Shown in pieces: positions 1 through 11,722 of a stretch of 64,000 nt of DNA. The stretch covers positions 398,908 through 462,907 of the forward strand of contig CAJJDO010000041.1 of NCBI GenBank assembly GCA_905183005.1, given 5' to 3'. Position numbers and translations under genes: made by a program. Numbering within the stretch: the stretch's first letter is position 1; every line of letters begins with the position of its first letter. This stretch comes from Paramecium pentaurelia. Lineage: Eukaryota; Ciliophora; Oligohymenophorea; Peniculida; Parameciidae. A model generated the notes under the pieces. That model did no database searches. It saw only the letters and a list, made by a program, of their open reading frames with translations, and was not told the origin of the DNA.

Positions 1-1758
1 TCATAGATTAAAAAACATTATAAAACTCAAACAAATAATAATGTTGTAAATTTCTTGCATTTACAATAATGTAAATTTTCTTACTTTTAAAGGAGAATAT
101 TAAGCTCCATCTGAGGGTACTGCTGCAAGTTAATATATTAACTAATAATCATTTTTATCACTTAATTTAAACTAAAACCAATATTATTATTTTGCTATTA
201 GATATTTCTAATAAAATTTGATAAATGGATTATTTAGATAATTTAATCCATTAGAAAATTAGTATAAATCAGGAAGTGTATTTTACAATAAATCTAATCC
301 AATTGAAATGAATCCATCTGTTTTAAGTGTGATTGTAAAATTTAATAAATTTTCATCTGCAATAAAGAATTCTTAATTAACAGTTGGAATTTTTGGAATG
401 ATTTTTTCTATAGATTATTTTGAAATATCATATTGAGAAATAGAGACACTGTTAACATTATAATCATATGTAGTTGAATAGTCTGGATATATAAAGAATA
501 TATAAGTATATAATTGTGTTTAACTAACTTAGGGAATATAATATTATTTATTTCCATTGATCTTAGATTATGCAATCTTATTACAAAATATCCCATCTGC
601 ACTACTGACTTAATTCTATTTTAAAGATAATTAGATCATAAGATCACAAGCAATATCTCTCAAATTGATTGTCTGAAATTGTTGATATGATTATATTTAT
701 ATCTTCTTTACAGTTTATTAACTATCACATCTAATAAATGATATTGCTGATTATTATTATTAATATATTTCATCTTCACATATAGCCATTATATTATAAA
801 TTGTATTGCTCCTTAATCCAATTAGAGTTATATCTTTATTTGAATTATCTGCCATTTAAATTGATCCATATCCTTCATATGTATTAACATTTGTATATTG
901 CTTTCCTTATTTACTTAATAACAATTATTCTTTTATTTTAGTAATATCTAATGCTTAATTTTAATATGTATAACTATAATAAAGCATTGATTTTTTTCCA
1001 CAATTAAATGTAAATACTCCTTATGCTCCAATACAAGTCCCACTATTCTTATTGACTATTGTAGAAATAGGAATAGATTATTAATTCGCAACCACCTTTA
1101 ATGTTATTGTACTAATTAAATAATAAGTTGAGTTCACTTAAAATGATATAGAAATAGAAGTGTCTACAGCTGCATTTAAAGCAGATACTTCTATAAAAGC
1201 AAATCTTTCTCTATTTTTTTGAATAATTGTCTTACTAATTGTTTCATAAAACATTTTAATCTATAAACCTATAATTGGTATACAACTAATGAAATCTAAA
1301 GTTATTTATCTTTTCCCTCCGACTGGAATTGTATTAAAATCAGTAGATGGAGTTATTACACATTGTTTATTAGATGGTGAAAATGAAATTACATTCTAAG
1401 AGAACTAATATTATGTATTTTTTGTTTTAGATAAACTTAGAGTAGTTCCACTATTTTCAGTTATTCCAACATAAAAGCTAATATATTTACTATTTATTCT
1501 TGCAATTGGGAATTGAGGACTCATAGGCAAATTACCAGATAATTAAAATTCACTCTTAAATACACTACCATCTGAAGGCCAAATTCTTATTTCTTTATTG
1601 TATTATCCAAAAGTTATTGATTAATCTTATGATGTTGATCCACTATCTGGATTATATATCTACCAAACTAAATTTATTTAACACTTAGCAATAACAATGA
1701 GTAAATATAAATATAGCATAAATAATTAATTAATAGATGATTTTATGTTTAATTCCAT
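1..1758 (-). CDS. Secreted, probably GPI-anchored surface protein of unknown family
   Basis: A single uninterrupted ciliate-code frame of 585 residues runs from an ATG at 1758 to a TGA occupying bases 1-3. The N-terminus has a signal-peptide-like segment (about residues 13-25, ending IVIAKC). The last 20 residues are hydrophobic and end MFFNL, the usual form of a GPI-attachment signal. The body is rich in Ser, Thr, Asn and Ile with a few scattered cysteines, and reads like a beta-rich extracellular protein. I recognise no catalytic motif. It is oriented away from the rest of the window. Seen: frame, signal and hydrophobic tail. Inferred: cell-surface location. It could instead be a type I membrane protein with a very short tail. 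Confidence 0.8.
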
Positions 1759-2031
1759 CTCAATGTTTTATAAACAAATTGGAAAAAGAGTCATAAAAAA
1801 GTATCAAAAACATTTCACAAGAAAGCATAGGATAATTACTGAAGATTAAATTAAAGAATTTAAGGAATGATTGTTTTATATTCTGATCTATTCATCAATT
1901 TTCAAAAAAATAACTATATCAGAGTAGGAATTATAGATTTTACTCTTAGAAATATCTGTTGATACTTTCTAAAAATTCATCAAATACTAGATTTTACTCC
2001 TGATAATTAATTCCATAAGATTTATATTTAA

Positions 2032-2463
2032 ATGAGTAAGTATATGATTTAGAGTTTTAATCTATAATAATCTACTAAAAATGAAAAAGAAATGTATGGA
2101 AAACCCTTAATTAGATATAAACTTGAATTAAATAAACTATTAACCAAAATTAAGTAATTATTATATAAATCAAAAAAAAGAATAGTAAAAATATTTAAAT
2201 TGAATAGAAATACCTAAATATTATTATATTTTTATTAAATTAGTGGATGAATTAAGGTCTTAAAGGAAGCATATTGATTAAGATAAATTTTATTTAAATA
2301 TATAATAATTTAAAACTTTAAGTAATCTAAAAACATAGTTAAATTCTAAATTTTTGAGGAATTTTAGTTTGAATCTAAAAGTGATGATTCTCTTAATGTG
2401 GTGGTGGTGAAAATAAAAAATGACTCTTACTGTAAAAAATATCAATTCTTATCTTATATTTGA
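2032..2463 (+). pseudogene. Decayed small gene with two in-frame TGA codons
   Basis: One reading frame from ATG 2032 stays coding-like to TGA 2461-2463, but is interrupted by TGA at 2248 and 2275. The first block (72 codons) is lysine-rich (KLLTKIKQLLYKSKKR). The last block reads FEEFQFESKSDDSLNVVVV, an acidic then hydrophobic pattern not expected of random AT-rich DNA. Both blocks share the frame, so only the two TGAs separate them. I recognise no family. An unrecognised intron covering both TGAs is possible, but no GTA...TAG pair of normal length fits. Confidence 0.35.
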
Positions 2464-2615
2464 CTTCTAGAAAAATAATAAAAAATTACTTTTTTGTATT
2501 TCTTATCTTATACTTTTTCTAATATTGTTATATGCTGTAAGACTCATTCTTTAAATATATATATAATTAGTTGCAGTCATAAAATATGAAAATTATAAAA
2601 TAAATAATAACTCTT

Positions 2616-2654
2616 TGATGTAACTGAAATTTATTTTAAAAGTCAGTTACATCA
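2616..2654. repeat. Perfect 12-bp inverted repeat with 15-nt loop
   Basis: TGATGTAACTGA at 2616-2627 is exactly repeated in inverse complement as TCAGTTACATCA at 2643-2654, separated by 15 AT-rich bases. It lies in the gene-poor gap and is not followed by a T-tract diagnostic of a terminator. It could form a hairpin in RNA from either strand, or be the end of a degenerate element. No direct repeat flanks it. Confidence 0.8.
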
Positions 2655-2999
2655 CAGATTAGTTAATATTATCAATTGAGTATATTGGAATTAAATAGTT
2701 ATTATAATATGGTTTTTACACTTAATCATAATAAAATTGAGAATACTTCTTATATTGATTCTAGTACAATAATCAAATTTCTTTAGATATCACATGATAT
2801 AAAGTTTTCTGGAACAGTTATACTCAAAACAAGACAATTAGAATCCTTCTTCTCAAGTAAGATCTTTGATCAGTTAAAAAATTTGATATTTTTATAGGCA
2901 AAGAAACGCAAATTATTTCATTAATTAATTTTACAAAACCAAACATCCTCAATGTAGAATTATGCATTTCCTTACCCAACAATGTATTGTTATTATCCA

Positions 3000-3613
3000 A
3001 TGCAAACTTGTACTCCCTACATTGTCTATCCATAATAAATAGTTATTTAAAGTTAATTTTAGCCAATTTAATAAGAAGTATCAAATTAGAAGTGTTTTAA
3101 TATCATAACTAAACAACATTTAGAGGAAACAAAACCTCCAGAAGTTTAAGATAATTACGATTACAATCTGGATGAGGAAGATTAAGATGAAAATGATGAA
3201 GATTATAAAGTTATGCATTTAAACGAAAATCTAGAGAAAAATAAGTTAGTTAATCAATTGAATGGTTCAACTAATTTATAGAAAAACTATGCCAAGGCAA
3301 TCCTTCTATATATTAAATAACAGAATCCAATTATTATAAAGGAATTAGGCTAAAAAAAAGCTATTATTTTTTATAGAGTCATTAACAAAATCCAAAATAA
3401 AATCAGAAATTTAACACATATAAGGAAATATACTAGAGATGAAGATTTCATTAGACTTTTTAGAATATTATGGTAAAATATTAATTAATAGTATTTAGTA
3501 ATAAGTTTTTGAGAAAAGATTGTGTTAGCTATATTTATAACTCAAAAATCTAATAGAAAACCAGTCATTTGAAAGGAAAACATATTATTAAAAAAAATCT
3601 AATCAAAATCTGA
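3000..3613 (+). CDS. Small-family protein A (conserved C-terminal domain, unknown function)
   Basis: A 195-residue protein from ATG 3000 to TGA 3611-3613, with one 26-nt intron at 3473-3498 (phase 2, GTA...TAG). The N-terminus carries a Pro/Tyr/Gln segment (PYIVYPQQ), followed by an acidic stretch rich in D and E. A basic-hydrophobic domain of about 100 residues begins KNYAKAILLYI, includes RLFRIL just before the intron and FLRKDCVSYIYNSKI just after it. This domain, the intron position and the intron phase recur in the genes at 3861 and 53061. The function is unknown. A helical DNA- or RNA-binding fold is conceivable because of the Lys/Arg-rich C-terminus, but that is inference only. The start is the first in-frame ATG, and the N-terminal motif is shared with the next gene. 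Confidence 0.8.
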
Positions 3614-3860
3614 TTTCTTTAAGTCTATAATTATTATAAGAAGAAATTTATCTTTATTAAAATTCTATTTTTAAAATGATTATTAATCTAAATTATGAAT
3701 ATCATTATTTTAATCCCTTTCAATTTCAATTTTACAAAAACTACAAAAAAAAAATTTTTGATTTTAATATTATTTTCTTATCAATAAAAACGCAAAATTC
3801 ATTATAGCAATACTATATAAAACTAAATTGTATACTCTATTAAATATTAATACCTTAATT

Positions 3861-4491
3861 ATGTTCTATTCTTAATAACCTTATATCTACTTTCCATTCT
3901 ATTAAACCCAAATGTGCTTTCCAATCTACTATTGTTCCATTCAACCTTTAAATCAACAATTACCTGAAAATTAGGAAAATCTATTCTAAAATTAGGCTAA
4001 TTACAATCCTCAAAACAATCAAATTTATGATACTGATTAAGAAAAGAGTTATAATTCTTCAATTGAAGATGACAAAATGGACTTTGCTATCAACAAAAAT
4101 AAATAACCATTTAAATTAACAAAAAAGATTACCAAAGTCCTTGATACAACCAATTTTCATAAGAATTTTGCTAAAGCAATCGTTGCTTATGCTATAAGAC
4201 AACAAATTATCATTTTAAAGATTTTAGGTGAATAGAAAGGATAAGAATTCCTTGAACTTATTTAATCCCTAAAAAATAAACTTAGCAATTTGACACATCT
4301 TATCAAACATACATGCAACCCAGACTTTTTAAAAACCTTTCGTATTCTTACGTAAAAACATATTATTAATTTTTAGTATGAATTTTCTTAAAAAAGAATC
4401 TATCCAATATATTTACAACTCTAAAATTTAGCAAAAGTCTAATCATTTAAGGCATAAGAATATCATCAAAAAAACTCTTTTAAGAATTTGA
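3861..4491 (+). CDS. Small-family protein B (tandem paralogue of 3000-3613)
   Basis: A 201-residue protein from ATG 3861 to TGA 4489-4491, with a 25-nt intron at 4352-4376 (phase 2). It opens with PYIYFPFYQ, echoing PYIVYPQQ of the upstream gene, then a Gln/Asn-rich linker and the shared domain: KNFAKAIVAYAI, FLKTFRILT, intron, FLKKESIQYIYNSKIQQK, and a basic end. It lies 247 bp downstream in the same orientation, so the pair looks like a local duplication. Identity is moderate rather than near-perfect, so the duplication is not recent. I do not recognise the domain from a named family. Confidence 0.8.
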
Positions 4492-4794
4492 ATCTAAATT
4501 TATTATATTCTTTATTCATCTATTCAAAACAAAATAAACATTAATTCTGATTTAAATTACCTATTAATTAAAATTCATATATTAAATTTCGATACGTCAT
4601 AAAGAAATTTAACACAATAATTTATAAATAAATCTATGATATTTTTGATCTGATATAAATTTAAGAACTCTAACAAATAAAGTGTAAACACATATAAATC
4701 TATATTTTTATAACATGATATATCATATTTATAATCAAATATATTTCTAAATATAATCTTATCTATCTTTAAATATTAAAAAATATTTATAAAC
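4492..4794. other. AT-rich intergenic stretch
   Basis: About 300 bases with no convincing frame on either strand. Nothing is visible beyond general AT richness. Confidence 0.5.
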
Positions 4795-5034
4795 ATGAAT
4801 AAATTTGATTTAAAAGCATACAAATTTTGGAATATAGTAGAATAATCATATATATTCTATTCTCAAATTTTCCTTTGAATTTCTTTACTTTTTCTTAGGA
4901 AAATTTATTATCAACTTTATTAATACACATATTTTGTACCTATATTGAAGGATGATAAAAATGAAGATAAAACAATAATAAAGGGAAATAAAAATGAGAT
5001 TGATTATGATATTCTAGATTTCTTATCATAATGA
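4795..5034 (+). pseudogene. Relic of a membrane protein N-terminus, possibly ABCC-type transporter
   Basis: An 80-codon frame from ATG 4795 to TGA 5032-5034 with one internal TGA. The residues around the TGA (SQIFL, stop, ISLLFLRKIYYQLYQ, then VPILKDDKNEDK) resemble the first cytosolic-to-membrane segment of ABCC/MRP transporters, where a tryptophan commonly sits at the stop position. The rest of a transporter is absent. The assignment is a weak pattern match. It could equally be an orphan ORF. Confidence 0.3.
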
Positions 5035-5109
5035 ATAAAGTAATTAATAATGAATGGATAAAAAAATATTTAAATTAATAATGTGTATATATATATATTA
5101 ATTTAATAA

Positions 5110-7102
5110 ATGACAGAATATTTAAAAAAAAGACAAGCTAATGAATCATCTTCAGCATCATCTGCTGAATCACTATCATTTTCATCATCATCTTCTTCAC
5201 CTTCATCATCATCATCATCATAATCTAGATCAAGGAGTTCAAGAAAACATTAATAATTAAAGAAATATCAAAAGAGTAGTAAGATGTAAACAAAAAATTA
5301 ATTGTTAAAGGCTTATGCTTCATTAGATAAGATGAAGCAAAAATATTTATAAAAGATAGGTTATACTGATTAAGACAATCCTTATGGTGATAAAAATTTG
5401 GCTAAGTCTTTAATATGGAAAAGTAAATTAGATGAAAAGGGTTTACATGGAATATCTGAACATGAATTGAAAGAGAAATTAGATGATATGTTAAAAGAAA
5501 TAGAAAAACTTAAATCATAAAGGTAGAAGAAATAAGAAGAGAAAATAAAATTAGAAGAAGAAAAAAATAGATTAAATAAAGAAAGGTAAATGGAAAATTA
5601 TAAATAATGGATTGATAATGAAGATGCATTTTTTGAGAAAGTTGAAAAGTTAAGACCATTAATTAGAATTTAATAATAAAGGGAACTTCCTTTTGATAAA
5701 TTTGTTAGAATTTGTTGTATTTATAAAGTAATATATATACTTATAATTTTAGGGTTAAATTGGACATTAAAAATAATTAGAATAAATAATGCATAATCCA
5801 TCTTAATTTATTAAGACTTTAGGTCATGAAGCTCAAAAAGTAATTCTAAATGAATCAAAAAAATAATTTGCTATAGAAATAGATAATAAAAGTAATTTTT
5901 AAGATTATTGGGCATCTATAATATCAATAGCATAAGCAGAAGTAGAATGGAGAGAATAAAGAGAGAAAGATCCAAAATGTCCTAAGTTTGGAATATAGAG
6001 TGAATTCAAATAGGATATTAAGAAAATGTTTGAAGGCAAATCTAGAGAAGGATTAGATGAATTAGAAGGAGAAATTAATTAGATGTTAAATTATGGAGCT
6101 GAATATAAAATAGATTTTGATTATTGGGAAAAGATTTTAAAGAAATTAAAAGTGATTAAAGCTAAAACAATATTAAAAAATTATTATGAAGTTTTTTGTA
6201 AAGAATTAAAATATAAGAGTATGAGGTAAGATAATTAATTGGTATTGGATGTAGGAATTAATACAAAGGATATTTAAATTAATGTAGAAAGAAATGCTAC
6301 AGAGAAATAATATTATTAGGTTGAAATTTAAGAATAAACAGAATATGAATGTGTTAGTCCAGATCCTGTAGATTGTGATGATTATATATTGGAAAATGAT
6401 GATTTAAAATAATTAACAGATTAAAGAATAACAATTTTAACTGAATTTCTAAATAATGCAAAAATTGAATTAGAAAAATAATAATTGAAAAAGAAAAAAG
6501 AAAAGGAAAAAGAAAAAGAAAAATAGAAAGGTAAATAAAATAAATTACCTGAATTTTCAATTCCAAATAATAGAAAATTAGAAGATAATGTTGAAGGTTT
6601 AGATATTTTAGCTCAATAAATGTTTGAATATGAAAGATCAAAACCATTAGAAGAAGATGAAGTATATTTTAATGAAGTTGTACCTTAAAGACAAGAACCA
6701 TCATGGAGTTAAAAATATAAATTAAAACGTCCTTAGTATTTTAATAGAGTTAAAATGGGTTTCGATTGGAATATGTATAATAAAACACATTATGATGTTG
6801 ATAATCCTCCACCTAAAACTATTTAAGGATATAAATTTAATGTTTTTTATCCAGAATTAATTGATAAAACTTAAGTATTATTTTTAATATATATTAAGGC
6901 TCCTAAATATACTTTAGAAACTTGTGAAAATCCAGATTATTGTATTATCAGATTTATTGCAGGCCCACCTTATGAGGATTTAGCATTTTAAATTTTATGC
7001 AAAGAATGGGATTATTCAGATCGTATGGGATTTAAATCAGTATTTTCTAGAGGCATCCTTCATTTATGGTTTAATTTCAAGAAACCTCGTTATAGAAGAT
7101 GA
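5110..7102 (+). CDS. CACTIN: Cactin, spliceosome-associated protein
   Basis: A 647-residue cactin with introns at 5728-5752 (25 nt, TAG) and 6875-6898 (24 nt, AAG). The N-terminus has a long Ser run (about residues 14-37), then a Lys/Arg/Gln-rich helical region and the cactin middle domain (from about residue 90, NPYGDKNLAKSLIW). A Lys-Glu repeat lies near residue 450. The diagnostic C-terminal domain spans about residues 520-647, with IQGYKFNVFYPELIDKT, AGPPYEDLAFQI and the conserved end LWFNFKKPRYRR. Cactins are known nuclear proteins needed for pre-mRNA splicing and bind IkB-like proteins in animals. Here the splicing role is the relevant one. The second intron is assigned because its removal restores the conserved IDKTxAPKY junction. 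Without it eight hydrophobic residues would be inserted. Confidence 0.95.
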
Positions 7103-7147
7103 TTTAAATGTTATTTTTAATTAGTTGAAAATAATTATAAATTTGTT

Positions 7148-7582
7148 ATGAGTTTTGCTAAAAAGCCTTTACCTATTAAAGGATCGAAAAAATTAGAAAA
7201 ATCACCACTTGAATAAATTCAAATAATATTAGGAAATGAATATACAGTTGAATAGATATAAAATGTCTTAAATTAAACAACTGATATATAGAATGCAATA
7301 AAAATATTGAAATCAGAAAGGGAAGCTTTATAAAACAATAGTAAAGTACTAAAATTTTAGTAGTTAAATAAAGCATAATAAATCTAAAAACGGTTGAATA
7401 AATATAATAGTAATTGGATAAAAAAAGTGTTAGGAGAATAGGATTTAGATAAGAATAAAGAAATGGTAAATATGATATAAATATAAATGGAGAAGATAAT
7501 TATAGATTCAGAATTACATAAACAAATAATTTATAATTTTAGTATTCCATCTCGTGATCATTATAATAATAATCAATCATGA
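7148..7582 (+). CDS. Small coiled-coil protein, unknown
   Basis: An intronless 144-residue frame from ATG 7148 to TGA 7580-7582, starting 45 bp after the cactin stop. The composition is rich in Gln, Lys, Asn, Leu and Ile, with heptad-like spacing through the centre (IQNVLNQTTDIQNAIKILKS and on), suggesting one long helix. The N-terminus (MSFAKKPLPIKGSKKLEKS) is basic and Pro-containing. I recognise no family, and there is no signal peptide or membrane segment. The reading is supported by 144 codons without TGA and by normal Paramecium coding composition. Confidence 0.65.
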
Positions 7583-7968
7583 GATATATTAATACTCAAT
7601 TAATAAGTTTCTTTAAATTTTTAGATATAAAATAATAATTTTTGTATTTATGACTTTTATTGTATCAATTGAAAATTAATTTATGTATTAGGTAATGAAA
7701 AATGGACAACAGGAAATTTATAAAAGCGGATAATTAGAATTTTATTTTTGAATTCAAGACATTAAATTACAAAATATATTACTTAAAATTTCGAAATTGC
7801 TGAAAAGATGATAAAATTAATTAGTTTTACTAATAATGAATAGGATGGTTATGTAAATACACATTGAATAAGATAAATAAAATGTGTTAAAGTAGAAAGT
7901 GATTATTTTATCGTGTAATAATAAGTTTTTATATTAATATTTTATCGTAAAGTCAAGGATATTATAAT
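7583..7968. other. Intergenic stretch with a weak decayed frame
   Basis: A plus-strand frame from ATG 7650 gives about 55 codons with one internal TGA, including DIKLQNILL, which vaguely recalls a kinase catalytic loop. This is too little to call a gene. The rest is AT-rich spacer upstream of the histidine kinase. Confidence 0.35.
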
Positions 7969-10470
7969 ATGATAGACAGATAATTTGTGAAAGTATAAGC
8001 AATTCATTGGATGTCATTTTGTTACTCTGTTTATTTCTATATCTAAAATAGAAATACAAGTAATTTATTATGTTTGGTAATCATATGCCTTTTATCCCCC
8101 TTTGTTATGCTATTTCATTATGCTAAATTGAGAGCGAAAATGATTGGAACTATATTCTGTATTCAAATAGATTTGATCTGTCTAATAATTCTGAATTAAG
8201 AAAACTTAAACCATGCTTCTTATGCTTAATTAATGATATGTTAATACCTTTCAAAAGATCTTATTAAGTAAGTGTAGACATAAAATCAGCTTTTAATAAA
8301 TCCTATGTCTTTTTATTATGGCATAACAATACTTGTATGTGCATTTTAGTAAATATATTTACATACTGTGAGTGAGTTTCACTCAGAATAACCACAATTA
8401 ATGTTGTGTTTATTACTTTCCTTTTAAGAAAGCATAGCATTAAAAAAGAAAAATTAAAGTTAATTGAATACTACAATTCCAAATGAAGGTGGACCAATGT
8501 AGAAATTGGATAGTTTAGCAAAAAGAGTAGTTTCTATGGTTGATAGTGATAAAAATTTTATATTAGATTAATCAAAGGAGAGTGCAAGAATACTTTGCAA
8601 TAATTTTAGCAATATTTAATAACATTATATCAATTCAGAAATTATTTTTAATTCTCTTGACTTCTTACAAGAAGGATTAATAGTATTAGATGTATAAGAT
8701 GAAAAAACTCAATCTTACAAAATATAATATGTAAATAATGCAACAAGAGTATTATTTGGTCGTGAATAAGAAGGAGAGATTTTATATATTTTAGAGAGTT
8801 TAAATACATTACATATTTAAAATTAAGATATCTAAGATGATCCTAATTCAAGAAGAGAATCTATTTAATAAAGATTATCAAATTTACAACATTCTCGTAT
8901 TTGTAAATCTATCTTTCTTTAAAAAGAATTGTTTTGTTCAGTGAAATAGCCACTTTTGGATTTTTAAACGTTTGACAAATATCAAACAATTAGTATGAAA
9001 GATTTACTTGAAAAAATGATATAAGCAAGAAAAACAGATGTTATAACAGTGAATACTCATTTTAGTGGTAGTATTACATTAAACACTAATAAAAATATAA
9101 CAATTTCATAATCTAATACAGGATGTTAATCAAGACATGATTAAAATGAAAGATTAATGGAATTCACTTTAACACTTACTAAAGATAGAAGTATATTAAT
9201 AATTTGTAGAGATGTAACACATAGATAGAAAATAAGATATTTAAAAGATTATGATATATAAAAATCTAAGATGTTATCATTTGTAAGTCATGAATATAGA
9301 CAACCATTAGGTTGTATTATATAGATGATTGAATGTGTTCTTTTATATCCAATTATAACAACTAATTCAGATATAACTGAAAATTTATAAGTAGCCTTGG
9401 ATAATTCTAAATATATGTTAAATTTATCTAATGATTTATTAGATTTGGCTTAAATTAAGAATGGTAAATTCAAAATTAATAAAGTATCTTTTAACATTGA
9501 AAATTTAATTAATGATTGTATTAAAATGTTTGCATTAAAGGCTAGATTGAAAGATCTTTAATTATTAACTGAATTCAGTACTAATATTCCAAAATTTATA
9601 ATATCAGATAAAAATAGACTAAAACAAATCATTGTGAATCTATTAAGCAATGCTTTTAAATTTACTTGTAGCAAAATAGAAATTATAATTTAGCTTTAGT
9701 CTACTTTTTTAAGAATAGGAGTTAGAGATGATGGTATTGGAATTAGTAATGAGGAACAATAAATGTTATTTAAGGCATTTTCTAAAGTAAATTCGGAAGA
9801 AAGCAAAAAATTAAATGAATAAGGTGTTGGTTTAGGATTAGTTATTAGTAATTAGATTGCCTAAACTATAGGATGTAGTGGTTTAAATATAGAATCTAGA
9901 AAAGATCAAGACAACCATTATTCTTTCTTTTATTTCGATATGTAAATTGAATTGCCTGAAAAAAGAAAAGTGGCAAGTTTTAAAATTCCTGAAATTTATC
10001 CTCTTTATTAAGAAGTTGATGAAATTATTACATTGAATCAGGAATAATAAAAAATAACTCAAGATATTATTTCGTATTGTTCTCATTATTTGATTGTTGA
10101 TGATGAATGTTTTAATGTATTTGCCTTCAGTAAAATTTTAAAAGGAGTTCTGAAAAATAATAACCAATAAATTGATGTAGAATCTGCTCTTTCTGGTAAG
10201 GAGTCTATTGAAAAAGTGAAAAATAAAAAATGCAACAATTCATGTTAAGGATATAAACTAATATTTATGGATATAGAAATGCCCATTATGAATGGAATTC
10301 AAACTACTAAATAAATATTGGCTGTAAATCCTAGTTAGATCATTATTGGCTGTAGTGGCTATACAGATTACTAAGACAAAAAGAAGTGCTTAGATGCAGG
10401 AATGTCAGATTATATCACCAAACCTGTAAACGAAATAGAACTTCAAGAAATACTAAAGAGATATTTATGA
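7969..10470 (+). CDS. Membrane hybrid histidine kinase with receiver domain (HK1)
   Basis: An intronless 833-residue frame from ATG 7969 to TGA 10468-10470. The first 200 residues hold about four hydrophobic segments. A PAS-like region follows (residues 220-420), then the histidine-kinase core: H-box SHEYRQPLG near residue 443, N-box NLLSNAFKFT, G1 DDGIGIS and G2 GVGLGLVIS. The C-terminal receiver domain (about 700-833) has VDDE, the phospho-acceptor segment LIFMDIEMPIMNG and the lysine in TKPV. The expected activity is autophosphorylation on His and relay to the internal Asp. The sensed signal is unknown. The H-box reads HEYRQPL instead of the usual HELRTPL. The start is the first in-frame Met after an upstream TGA at 7900. 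Another frame is also fairly open across 7990-8360, so the exact N-terminus is less certain than the core. Confidence 0.92.
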
Positions 10471-10522
10471 ATAAATATTATTATTATTTCTAATCGTTTT
10501 TCGATAACCCAACTATGTGAAA

Positions 10523-11665
10523 TCATCTTTCATATAATTCACTTGATCCACCATAACGAGCTTGAATATCCCAAAAAATATTTTAAAGTGCTTGAGTTAA
10601 TGACAAAGGTCTAACACATAAATCATCGATTGTTTTTGATCCAACTTAAACTACCATATCATCTCCATGTTTTAAGATATAATCAATATTGAAATACTTC
10701 CAGTTTGGAATATATTAAGCTAATTAAATAATTTTATTTACCAATTTTTAGTAATAATTATTTGTCAATATGTGCTAATTTTGGTGGTCTTTAAACAATA
10801 TTGTGAAACATTTCATAACATTCTAACAAAGTATATACATGAGGACCTCCCAATTCATATGTTTATCCTATAGTCTCTGGCATTTTTAAAGCATTTAACA
10901 TAGCTTATGCCACATCTTGAACAAAAATCTAATTTATTTATAAATTCTTACAGGTTGTCTTTTTGCTTAACAATTATCTGGTACAATATTAAAATTATGG
11001 AAATATCTCTTCTGAACTTACCAATGATAAGCAAAATCATCATTATCTCCAACCATTACACTTGGTCTGAAAATAGTTGCATTTGGAAAAGCATTTAATA
11101 CCTATTTTAATTTTATGATCTACTTCCTATTCTCCTATATATTTAGTTTATAAATCTAATGATTCAGCATGAGGATTTGCACCACAAGCAGAAAAATGAA
11201 TAAATCTGATCACTCCTGAATTTTTAGCACATGCTTCAGCTATTCTTTTAGGCACTGTTATATTAATCCATTCAAAATCCTTTCTATTTTTTAAATGCTT
11301 TCTTGGACCTAGTAAATTAACAACAACATTTGAATTTTTCATTGTCCACTCTATCATCTCTTTATTATCATAATTCATATCATGTAATAACCAATTTTAA
11401 CCAGGTCCTGATGTTGTCTTTAATTCTCTTACATGATCTTCATAATTATATCTTCATCAAAATTTAATCCTTACTAGTGATTGTGAGGAAATATTAACTC
11501 TGATCCTATATTTCCAAGTATACCACCCATATATATTCCTGAAAAACTAGTACCTCCATGAATAGTTGCTCTTATTCCTGATGGAGTATGTTTACCACCC
11601 TTATCAAAAATATGTAATTTAGGTCTTTACAATACTCCAAAATTGAATTTCAATACTTTTTACAT
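10523..11665 (-). CDS. NDUFA9: NDUFA9, complex I 39-kDa-type subunit
   Basis: A 350-residue protein with four introns: 11452-11474 (23 nt, AAG), 11102-11123 (22), 10929-10951 (23) and 10720-10741 (22). It is an atypical short-chain dehydrogenase-like protein. GIRATIHGGTSFSG occupies the dinucleotide-binding turn, NVVVNLLG follows, then RFIHFSACGANP, the ATIFRPSVMVGDND segment and VQDVAQAMLNAL. These match NDUFA9, a mitochondrial respiratory complex I subunit that binds NADPH. The family length (about 350-370) fits. Each intron was placed by restoring conserved segments. The N-terminus (MQKVLKFNFGVLQRP) is basic and amphipathic, as expected for mitochondrial targeting. The gene is convergent with HK1, 52 bp away. 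Confidence 0.93.
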
Positions 11666-11722
11666 ATAATATATATTAAAATTAAAACTAATTATTACAA
11701 CCAGATAAAATAAAAAAAATTC

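Larger units (their letters stand above)
1759..2999. other. Gene-poor stretch with decayed coding fragments
   Basis: About 1.2 kb with no intact gene, long for a genome this compact. It holds a plus-strand relic frame (2032-2463), a perfect hairpin (2616-2654), and a minus-strand 69-codon open frame (2824-3033) that overlaps the start of the next gene and is probably not real. A 70-codon minus-strand frame around 1830-2020 is also open but unconvincing. Nothing promoter-like can be singled out in this AT background. Confidence 0.5.

Noticed and set aside
2824..3033. Minus-strand 69-codon frame as a gene
   Set aside because: It overlaps the start of the small-family gene, whose N-terminus is supported by its paralogue, and has no family resemblance.
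4795..5034. A 62-nt intron (4837-4898) removing the internal TGA of the ABCC-like relic
   Set aside because: It is far longer than other introns here and puts the downstream coding-like part out of frame.
8371..8387. Short palindrome TGAGTGA / TCACTCA in the HK1 gene
   Set aside because: Seven base pairs inside a coding region. No context supports a function.
11148..11378. Isolated NDUFA9-like fragment as a separate small gene or pseudogene
   Set aside because: It is only the longest standard-code piece of the intact NDUFA9 gene, which is complete once TAA/TAG are read as Gln and four introns are removed.
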